12,061 nt of DNA from DATJPR01 sp035506295 (lineage in GTDB: Bacteria; Bacteroidota; Ignavibacteria; UBA10030; UBA6906), in NCBI GenBank assembly GCA_035506295.1, contig DATJPR010000097.1, forward strand, positions 1 through 12,061, written 5' to 3'. The notes below the pieces were generated by a model, which did not search any database, was not told the origin of the DNA, and worked only from the letters and a program-made list of their open reading frames with translations. Position numbers and translations under genes: made by a program. Each line of letters begins with the position of its first letter. Within the stretch, counting starts at the first letter, position 1. Of the stretch, positions 1 through 5,917 are shown piece after piece.

Positions 1-212
1 ACGACGAGGTGCGTTCGATAGGCGGCAAGAACCTCTTCGAGCCCGGGCCGGAGATGCGCAGGCATCTTCCCTCCCGGGTATCCAAGCGAGGATTCCACCT
101 CCGCGCGGTCGACGGCAAGGTCAGAGGATTCGATCCTCACCTCAACGGCTTCGTGGACCACAGAGTGTGTCACTTCTCCATGTTGCATGAGGGACTGCCC
201 GGAGGAGGGCAT
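1..212 (-). CDS. Unidentified protein, N-terminal part only (runs off the left edge)
   Basis: An open minus-strand frame of 70 codons without a stop starts 3 nt after the stop codon of the dehydrogenase gene and continues past the window edge. The ATG at 212 is chosen because it gives the tightest coupling. A second in-frame ATG lies at 188. Neither has a strong Shine-Dalgarno sequence; there is only a weak AGG near 223-221. The visible peptide is acidic and has no signal peptide or membrane segment. It includes an SLGYPGG stretch (about residues 43-49) after a run of Val/Glu/Asp residues. The pattern of a short acidic strand, an LGY motif and then a helix faintly resembles small proteins annotated as B12-dependent methionine synthase activation-domain proteins, but I do not claim that identity. 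The tight spacing suggests co-transcription with the dehydrogenase. Confidence 0.55.
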   Translation of the reverse strand, partial: MPSSGQSLMQHGEVTHSVVHEAVEVRIESSDLAVDRAEVESSLGYPGGKMPAHLRPGLEEVLAAYRTHLV

Positions 213-215
213 GAC

Positions 216-977
216 TCAAAAACCTATGGAATTTCCACCATCCACCGGGAGCACGATTCCCGTTATGTACTTCGCCTGCGACGAAGCGAGGAAAAGCGCT
301 GCGTTCGCCACGTCTGCCGGCTCGCCGAGTCTGCCGATCGGGGTCCTCGCCAACACGCGTTTTTTCCTTTCGGGATCGTCATCCAGCGCATTGGAGGACA
401 TTACTGTCGCAATAAACCCTGGAGCGATGCAATTTACCCGGACGCCATGGACCGACCACTCGACCGCGAGCGCCCTCGTCATCCCCTCCACGGCCGACTT
501 CGTGGCGGTATAGCCGACCACTTTGGGAATGCCATAATGCGAGGCCATCGAGCTGATCATGATGATGTTGCCCGATTTCCGCGCTACCATACCCTTCCCC
601 ACTTCACGCGTCAGCGCGAAGACCGACGTCTGATTCGTCAAAACAATGTCCTGGAATTCCTGGTCCGACACGGAAAGTGCCTCGCGCTTCATGTTTATCC
701 CGGCATTGTTGACAAGAATGTCCGGTTCTCCTACGAGGTGTTGGGCTTCACGGACGAGATCAGGAAGGTTGCCGATGTCATTGAGGTCAAAACTCAGTGC
801 ATGCGCTTCGGGCCCGATATGGTTCGCGGCGCGTTCGAGCTTCGATTTGTCACGGCCGACGATCACGACATTAGACTGCTCTCCGGCAAAGGCCAGGGCG
901 ATGGCAAATCCAATCCCGCTGGCTCCGCCCGTGACGATCACGTTCTTGCCTTTGAGGTCTGCATAATTGATCGCCAT
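216..977 (-). CDS. NADP-type short-chain dehydrogenase/reductase (sugar-acid dehydrogenase-like)
   Basis: This is a classical SDR of 253 aa, the usual length. It has the Rossmann motif TGGASGIG (16-23), NNAG (90-93), and a complete catalytic set of Asn115, Ser143, Tyr156 and Lys160 (YTATK). It also has the APG turn after the active site and a C-terminal PVDGG. Arg42 at the end of the second beta strand (VGRD) suggests NADP(H) preference; this is inferred. Overall it resembles the KduD / gluconate 5-dehydrogenase / glucose 1-dehydrogenase group, whose members oxidise or reduce sugars and sugar acids in the cytoplasm. In a glucuronoxylan locus it could handle a uronate-derived keto acid, but the substrate cannot be read from sequence. 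The ATG at 977 is preferred, with GGG 7 nt upstream. A TTG at 983 with AGGA 7 nt upstream would add two residues. It is divergent from xylB and directly followed by the partial gene. Confidence 0.93.
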   Translation of the reverse strand: MAINYADLKGKNVIVTGGASGIGFAIALAFAGEQSNVVIVGRDKSKLERAANHIGPEAHALSFDLNDIGNLPDLVREAQHLVGEPDILVNNAGINMKREALSVSDQEFQDIVLTNQTSVFALTREVGKGMVARKSGNIIMISSMASHYGIPKVVGYTATKSAVEGMTRALAVEWSVHGVRVNCIAPGFIATVMSSNALDDDPERKKRVLARTPIGRLGEPADVANAALFLASSQAKYITGIVLPVDGGNSIGF

Positions 978-1370
978 GACCAAACCCTGTTCCTAAAGAT
1001 GCGACAAGCAGCTCCCCCGACGAAGTACCGAAGCCTGATGGAAGATCGGGATTTCTTCCCTCTCTTACCGTTCACCCCGAACAAACATTGACTCAGAGAG
1101 TGACGTGCCGAACCAGGGCCAGATCGAGCATCCCGGGGTCGGATCTCCCGAATTCCTTCTTGACTTTTGGGGAAAAATTGAACTGATTAAGGTCTAATTG
1201 AAGCGCTTTATTCCTAATATATAGGTCGAATTGGTGCATAGCAAGCGCGACCTGCATCCCTCCTTGGACGGTTGACGACAACCCCTTTGGTGATGCCCTG
1301 CGTCCTGCTTCGCCCACCTCGATGACCTGCTCCAATCACCATTTCAGCCTCCACCGACCGAATATCGACT
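978..1370. other. Intergenic region between divergent genes
   Basis: No convincing gene lies in these 393 nt. The centre (about 1170-1225) is clearly richer in A/T than the coding regions and holds an AAGCGCTT palindrome and a CCTA-N5-TAGG imperfect palindrome (1213-1225). It is the only place in the window where promoters for the leftward dehydrogenase pair and for rightward xylBA can both lie. A possible -35 (TTGACT, 1160-1165) has only a weak partner (TGATTA, 1184-1189), so no promoter is assigned with certainty. Short frames that cross the region have atypical composition and no ribosome binding site. Confidence 0.6.
1198..1225. promoter_or_regulatory. Candidate operator: AAGCGCTT palindrome next to an AT-rich imperfect palindrome
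   Basis: The perfect 8-bp palindrome AAGCGCTT (1201-1208) has a central CG step, as in operators of LacI-family sugar regulators. It is followed at once by TAATATATAGG, which could serve as a -10 element. A second AAGCGC core occurs at 1243-1248. The location between xylB and the divergent dehydrogenase fits a xylose- or catabolite-responsive site. The assignment rests on the palindrome and context only; no regulator gene is in the window. Confidence 0.3.
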
Positions 1371-2870
1371 ATGCTGAGTCTCGGAATTGACCTCGGAAGT
1401 TCATCCGTCAAGTGCTGCCTGTGGGACGTCTCGAAGGGGGTCGTTCTCGCCTCCGGTCAGCATCCCGCGACGGAAATGGAAATGCGCTCGCCTCAGCCCG
1501 GCTGGGCAGAACAGGACCCAAACGTCTGGTGGGACTACGTCGTCCTCCTGACGCGAAAACTTCTTAAGGAAGCCAATGCCACCGGCGATCAGGTCCGGGC
1601 GATCGGCATTGCCTACCAGATGCACGGGCTTGTGGTCGTGGATGCATCGGGGACGGTGTTGCGTCCCTCCATTATCTGGTGCGACAGTCGGGCTGTTGAG
1701 ACCGGTGAGGCCGCCGCCAAGGCGCTTGGCGCCGAATATTGCCGCACCCATCTGCTGAATTCTCCCGGCAACTTCACCGCATCGAAGCTGCGCTGGGTCA
1801 GAGATCACGAACCAGCAACGTACGAGAAGATCCACAAGGCAATGCTCCCGGGCGACTATGTCGCGATGCGAATGACCGGCGAGATGACCACGACAGTCAG
1901 CGGGCTGACCGAAGGCATCTTCTGGGATTTCGCACGGGCAGAAGTAAGCAGGAAGTTGATGGAATATTATGACATCAACCCGGACCTTCTGGCTGCGGTG
2001 AAACCCACGTTCGGCGTCCAGGGAGTCCTCTCACGGAGCGCCGCATCAGAGCTCGGGCTTTCGGCGGGCACCCCGGTCGCGTATCGTGCGGGCGATCAAC
2101 CGAACAATGCGCTTTCCCTGAATGTTCTTGAGCCGGGCGAAGTCGCCGCGACCGCAGGCACCTCCGGTGTCGTTTTCGCGGTGACCGAATCCGTCGTCAC
2201 GGATCCCGAGTCGCGCGTCAATGTCTTTGCCCATGTGAACCACTCGACCGAGCATACCCGCCTGGGAATGCTGCTGTGCATCAACGGAACAGGCATTCTG
2301 AATTCGTGGCTTCACCGGAACGTCGCAGCCGACCTCTCCTATGACGCGATGAACTCGCTCGCCGCCTCTTCACCGGTTGGTGCCGGCGGTCTGAAGTGCC
2401 TCCCCTTCGGCAACGGGGCCGAAAGAATGCTGGGGAACGCCACGGTCGGCTGTCACCTCGTCGACCTCGACTTCCAGCGCCATACGCGCGCCGACGTTCT
2501 CCGCGCATCGCAGGAAGGCCTCGCGTTCTCGTTCCGGTACGGTACGGACATCATCCGCTCGCTCGGGATCCCGATCTCCATCGTGAGGGCGGGCACCGCA
2601 AACCTGTTCCTGAGCCCGCTTTTCTGCAGGACCGTGGCTACTGTTCTCGGCGCCACGGTCGAGCTCTTCAAGACGGACGGCGCTCAGGGCGCGGCACGCG
2701 GGGGCGCCATCGGTGCCGGGCTCTACACGTCTCCCAAAGAAGCGTTCGCATCGCTCAGCCGGACCGCGGTGATCGATCCCGTGGCCGGGGATGTCGAACA
2801 CACAACGGCTGCGTATCACGACTGGCTGCATCATCTAGAACTCCTGCTTGAGCGCAGGGGACATGACTGA
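1371..2870 (+). CDS. xylB: Xylulokinase (FGGY family)
   Basis: This enzyme phosphorylates D-xylulose with ATP to D-xylulose 5-phosphate, feeding the pentose phosphate pathway in the cytoplasm. The protein is 499 aa, normal for the family. The N-terminal FGGY domain (about 2-245) begins with the phosphate-binding DLGSSS (7-12). It has the substrate-contact QMHG (83-86) and WCDSR (103-107), and ends at AGDQPNNA, where Asp242 (codon 2094-2096) is the expected catalytic base. The C-terminal domain carries GTSG (263-266) and the nucleotide-site stretch around RAGTANLFLSP (406-416). The GDQPNNA form is the one I associate with Bacteroidota xylulokinases. The ATG at 1371 is the only sensible start, since an in-frame stop lies at 1323 and no other start codon intervenes. 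It has no visible Shine-Dalgarno, so initiation may be weak or leaderless. It is followed after 28 nt by xylA, so the pair is an operon. Confidence 0.96.
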   Translation: MLSLGIDLGSSSVKCCLWDVSKGVVLASGQHPATEMEMRSPQPGWAEQDPNVWWDYVVLLTRKLLKEANATGDQVRAIGIAYQMHGLVVVDASGTVLRPSIIWCDSRAVETGEAAAKALGAEYCRTHLLNSPGNFTASKLRWVRDHEPATYEKIHKAMLPGDYVAMRMTGEMTTTVSGLTEGIFWDFARAEVSRKLMEYYDINPDLLAAVKPTFGVQGVLSRSAASELGLSAGTPVAYRAGDQPNNALSLNVLEPGEVAATAGTSGVVFAVTESVVTDPESRVNVFAHVNHSTEHTRLGMLLCINGTGILNSWLHRNVAADLSYDAMNSLAASSPVGAGGLKCLPFGNGAERMLGNATVGCHLVDLDFQRHTRADVLRASQEGLAFSFRYGTDIIRSLGIPISIVRAGTANLFLSPLFCRTVATVLGATVELFKTDGAQGAARGGAIGAGLYTSPKEAFASLSRTAVIDPVAGDVEHTTAAYHDWLHHLELLLERRGHD

Positions 2871-2886
2871 CCACTAGGCATTTCGC

Positions 2887-2892
2887 AAGGAG
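2887..2892 (+). promoter_or_regulatory. Strong ribosome binding site of xylA
   Basis: AAGGAG lies 6 nt before the xylA ATG. It contrasts with the absence of such a site before xylB, which suggests that the isomerase is translated more strongly than the kinase from the shared message. Confidence 0.85.
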
Positions 2893-2898
2893 CGACAT

Positions 2899-4230
2899 AT
2901 GAACGTTCGCACGACGGCGACGAAAGAATACTTCCCGGGAATCGCAAAAATCCGCTTTGAAGGGAAAGAGTCCAAAAACCCCCTCGCGTTTCGATGGTAC
3001 GACGAGAACCGACTCGTCGGCGGCAAGTCCATGAAAGACTATTTTAAGTTTTCCGTGGCCTACTGGCACAGCTTCGTGAACACCGGCAAAGACCCCTTCG
3101 GTGATGATACGCGGGATCTCCCGTGGAACCACGAGCAGGATCCGGAATCCAAAGCAAAAGCCAAGATGGATGCCGCCTTTGAGTTCATTACCAAGCTCGG
3201 CGCGCCCTACTACTGCTTTCATGATTTTGACGTCATCGACGAAGGAGCAACCATTGCCGAGTCCGACAAGCGCCTCCAACTCGTCGTCGACCACGCCCGT
3301 CAGTTACAACAGGGCACTGGCGTCCGGCTCCTCTGGGGAACGGCGAACCTCTTCTCGAACCGACGGTACATGAACGGTGCCGCGACCAATCCGAATTTCG
3401 CGGTGCTCGCACACGCCGGCACGCAAGTCAAACGGGCGCTCGATGCCACGATCGCACTCGGCGGAACGAATTACGTGTTCTGGGGCGGACGTGAAGGATA
3501 TACGTCTCTGCTCAACACCAACATGAAGAGAGAGAAAGACCATATGGCCCGCTTTCTCTCCATGGCCCGGGACTACGCGCGTCAACACGGGTTCAAGGGA
3601 ACATTCCTCATCGAGCCGAAACCGATGGAGCCGACCAAGCACCAGTACGATTTCGACACGGAAACCACCATCGGGTTCCTGCGCCACTACGGACTCGACA
3701 AGGACTTCAAGCTCAACATTGAAGTGAACCACGCCACGTTGGCGGGACACACCTTCCAGCACGAAATCCAGTGCGCAGTAGATGCCGGGTTGTTCGGCAG
3801 CATCGATGCCAACAGGGGCGATCCGCTCAACGGCTGGGACACGGACCAGTTCAGTGTCAACCTCTATGACGTGGTTGAGGCGCTGCTGGTCATCCAGGAC
3901 GCGGGAGGCTTTGGCAACGGCGGCGTCAACTTCGATGCAAAAGTACGAAGGAGCTCCACCGATTTCGAAGACCTGTTTGTCGCTCACATCACGGCGATGG
4001 ATATCTTCGCGCGGGCACTGCTGGTCGCGGACGCTATTCTACGCGAATCAGAGTTCCCGAAGCTCCGCAAAGAGCGCTACGCTTCCTTCGACAGCGGCGA
4101 CGGCAAGAAGTTTGAGCAGGGGCAGCTGACCCTCGATGACCTCCGCGCGATCGCCGTGGCTGGTGGCGAACCGCCTCAGATCAGCGGCAAGCAGGAGAAG
4201 TTCGAACAGATCCTCACCATGTTTTCGTAA
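2899..4230 (+). CDS. xylA: D-xylose isomerase, class II
   Basis: This enzyme converts D-xylose to D-xylulose in the cytoplasm. The 443-aa length and the N-terminal extension are those of class II enzymes, the type of Bacteroidota, Firmicutes and enterics. Visible active-site elements are the catalytic His108 and Asp111 (FHDFD), FWGGREGY (194-201), and LIEPKP (237-242) with metal ligand Glu239 and Lys241. Further on come NIEVNHAT with Glu275 and His278, SIDANRGD with Asp303, WDTDQF with Asp314 and Asp316, and NFDAK with Asp346. All expected metal ligands appear intact, so the enzyme should be active with Mg, Mn or Co. It is the last gene of the xylBA operon and converges on the xylanase gene 123 nt away. 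Its substrate is the end product of the enzymes encoded on the opposite strand. Confidence 0.97.
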   Translation: MNVRTTATKEYFPGIAKIRFEGKESKNPLAFRWYDENRLVGGKSMKDYFKFSVAYWHSFVNTGKDPFGDDTRDLPWNHEQDPESKAKAKMDAAFEFITKLGAPYYCFHDFDVIDEGATIAESDKRLQLVVDHARQLQQGTGVRLLWGTANLFSNRRYMNGAATNPNFAVLAHAGTQVKRALDATIALGGTNYVFWGGREGYTSLLNTNMKREKDHMARFLSMARDYARQHGFKGTFLIEPKPMEPTKHQYDFDTETTIGFLRHYGLDKDFKLNIEVNHATLAGHTFQHEIQCAVDAGLFGSIDANRGDPLNGWDTDQFSVNLYDVVEALLVIQDAGGFGNGGVNFDAKVRRSSTDFEDLFVAHITAMDIFARALLVADAILRESEFPKLRKERYASFDSGDGKKFEQGQLTLDDLRAIAVAGGEPPQISGKQEKFEQILTMFS

Positions 4231-4232
4231 CC

Positions 4233-4259
4233 CCGGGCTGATGACGCTTTTTCGCCCGG
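4233..4259. terminator. Short hairpin just after xylA
   Basis: CCGGGC (4233-4238) pairs with GCCCGG (4254-4259) across a 15-nt loop that contains CTTTTTC. The stem is short and no T tract follows it, so it is at best an accessory 3' structure behind the xylA stop codon. Confidence 0.3.
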
Positions 4260-4275
4260 ATCAGAGCAAACAAGC

Positions 4276-4316
4276 AACAGGGCGCAGTAGATCTTATCCA
4301 TCTATTGCGCCCTGTT
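4276..4316. terminator. Probable bidirectional terminator hairpin between converging operons
   Basis: A 17-bp inverted repeat (arms 4276-4292 and 4300-4316, loop of 7 nt) has a single mismatch at the DNA level that becomes a G:U pair in plus-strand RNA. It lies 46 nt after the xylA stop and 38 nt after the xylanase stop. On the plus strand it is followed by CATTATGC, without a real T tract. On the minus strand it is followed by TTGTTTG, a weak one. Position and symmetry make a shared terminator or RNA-protecting structure the simplest reading. Confidence 0.7.
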
Positions 4317-4353
4317 CATTATGCACGTATGAGGAACCCTTCCGCGCGGCGGC

Positions 4354-5907
4354 CTACCTCATCAGCGTCATTTTGCGAACGGTTGTGAAGTTCCCTGCCA
4401 CCAGACGATAGAAATATACCCCGCTGGAGAGGTTGCTACCATCAAAGGCAAAATCGTACCTGCCCGCCGGATAGCGGCCGTTAGCCAGAACTGCTACTTC
4501 TCTCCCAAGCACATCATACACAGCCAGTCGTATGACACTGGTCACTGACCACTGACCACTGATCACTGTTTTTGGATTGAACGGGTTTGGATAGTTCTGC
4601 AGGAGCATGAACGATTCCGGCCCGGTCGTATGCGTTTCCACGCCGAGGATCTGGTCTCCCGTCGTGAAATTTCCTGTGAGCGAAAAGGAACTTGCTCCTG
4701 TGTCATTGACCGCTGACACGTGCCAGTAAAACGTCGCATTGGAGGCAAGGGGGCTGAGCTGTGCCATCGTATCCACAACCGTGGTATCGACTGCGATTGT
4801 GGAAAACACATTGTCGTTCGAAATTTGGATGCGATACGATTTGGCGATCTTCGACGGGTGCCATCGCAGAATCGCATTCCGTTGGACTGCGGTGTCGCCG
4901 AGAGGTGACACGAGGACGGGCTTGATGGGCGTTGCCAGGTAGTGGCGCAACCACTGGAGGGCAGGTCGCTCGGTTCCATTCGATCGCAGAAGATACCCAT
5001 TCGTCTGCCAGATATAGTTCTGGTCATACCCCCACAGCGTGATTCCGGCGACGTTCGGATCCTCCCAGAAAATCGGCAGGTATGTCTGATAGTTCTGAAG
5101 CTGGATCGAATCGACGGGTTCGTTGATGTCAAACTCGGAAATATACACGGGCAGGCCGAGGGCCTCGAGTCTGGCGAGATTACTCTTGATCGTGCTGATC
5201 GAATACACGTAGCCTCCCGTGGTCCCTGCCGGGCTTCTGAACTCAAAGTAATGCCCCTGGATCCCGATGCCATCGATAAGGTGCCGGACTTTCAGTGTAT
5301 CGATAATGCGAATATACGAGTCGGTGACGGAGTTGCTCTGGAGAATGTTGTAGTCATTGATGAGAAGTTTGACGGTGGGAAAGAACGCGTGCCTCGCCAT
5401 CGTGAACGCGGTGACAACCCAATCCCAGCCCGTGGACCCCGCCCCGCCCAAGGCGGCGGAGTACGAGGGCACCGCGTGAAGGGGTTCATTCACGACATCG
5501 ACAAGGCTCGTTGAGGGATATCGTGCGGCGATGGTATCAATCCACTGAAGAACCGCTGCGCGCTGGCCTGCCGAATCGAGCGACGTGATCCACGACGGTT
5601 GCTGATTGCCCCAGACGAGATTGTGGTGCTTATAGGGATATCCATTTCCGATGGCCAGCTGGTAAATGTTGTCAAGGGCGGTGAACGAAAAATTGCCCTG
5701 CGCTCCTTCCACACTCCCCCACTTCCCGTCGTTTTCCGGAGTGATTTGATTGAAGTAGCTCGTGAACGTCGGTCGCATAGGACCCAGGCTCGAGCCAAAG
5801 AACTTCTTCTGCCCCTTGGCGAGCTGTGCGTCACTCGCGCTCGTGAAGACAATCAGCGTGACCGCCAACAGCACCGCTGGGATTCTCTTGTTATAGTCGC
5901 ATGTCAT
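4354..5907 (-). CDS. Secreted GH10 endo-beta-1,4-xylanase with Fn3-like module and type IX sorting domain
   Basis: It hydrolyses internal beta-1,4-xylosidic bonds of xylan outside the cell. The 517-aa protein has a signal peptide (about 1-27, cut near SDA|Q) and a GH10 domain (about 28-327). An Fn3-like module (about 328-417) and a C-terminal type IX sorting domain (about 432-517, with NYPNPFNP) follow. GH10 hallmarks are TPENDGKW (56-63), HNLVWG (95-100), acid/base Glu141 in VVNEP (codon 5487-5485), nucleophile Glu258 in ISEFD (codon 5136-5134) and ITLWGYD (289-295). The ATG at 5907 is chosen because GAGG ends 6 nt before it. An ATG at 5919 overlaps the upstream stop codon but has no binding site and would add MRCF before the signal peptide. 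It is the last gene of the operon, 8 nt after the beta-helix gene. The sorting domain contains a repeat-coded stretch (see 4534-4568). Confidence 0.95.
   Translation of the reverse strand: MTCDYNKRIPAVLLAVTLIVFTSASDAQLAKGQKKFFGSSLGPMRPTFTSYFNQITPENDGKWGSVEGAQGNFSFTALDNIYQLAIGNGYPYKHHNLVWGNQQPSWITSLDSAGQRAAVLQWIDTIAARYPSTSLVDVVNEPLHAVPSYSAALGGAGSTGWDWVVTAFTMARHAFFPTVKLLINDYNILQSNSVTDSYIRIIDTLKVRHLIDGIGIQGHYFEFRSPAGTTGGYVYSISTIKSNLARLEALGLPVYISEFDINEPVDSIQLQNYQTYLPIFWEDPNVAGITLWGYDQNYIWQTNGYLLRSNGTERPALQWLRHYLATPIKPVLVSPLGDTAVQRNAILRWHPSKIAKSYRIQISNDNVFSTIAVDTTVVDTMAQLSPLASNATFYWHVSAVNDTGASSFSLTGNFTTGDQILGVETHTTGPESFMLLQNYPNPFNPKTVISGQWSVTSVIRLAVYDVLGREVAVLANGRYPAGRYDFAFDGSNLSSGVYFYRLVAGNFTTVRKMTLMR
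4534..4568. repeat. Five-unit heptanucleotide tandem repeat inside the xylanase sorting domain
   Basis: Five consecutive 7-nt units of the form NNCACTG run head to tail: GACACTG, GTCACTG, ACCACTG, ACCACTG and ATCACTG. On the coding (minus) strand they give the residues around SGQWSVTS (450-457) of the xylanase. Because 7 is not a multiple of 3, the frame rotates through the repeat, and a change of one unit would shift the frame of the last 60 or so residues. The stretch replaces the usual beta-strand and turn after NPFNP without altering the domain length. Confidence 0.85.
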
Positions 5908-5913
5908 GAAACA

Positions 5914-5917
5914 CCTC
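5914..5917 (-). promoter_or_regulatory. Ribosome binding site of the xylanase, overlapping the upstream stop codon
   Basis: GAGG lies 6 nt before the ATG at 5907, and its first two bases are the last two of the TGA that ends the beta-helix gene. The overlap decides the xylanase start and implies translational coupling of the two genes. Confidence 0.7.

Noticed and set aside
9..1091. Long plus-strand open frame (360 codons) at the left end
   Set aside because: It lies antisense to the dehydrogenase, whose motifs are complete. The translated sequence is rich in His and Arg with no recognisable domain, typical of a shadow frame in GC-rich DNA.
1093..1335. Minus-strand frame of 80 codons in the intergenic region
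   Set aside because: It has no ribosome binding site and no recognisable motif, and it crosses the AT-rich operator-like centre of the region.
4534..4568. Heptamer repeat as a possible CRISPR or phage attachment site
   Set aside because: There are no spacers, units are only 7 nt long, and no cas, integrase or tRNA gene is near.
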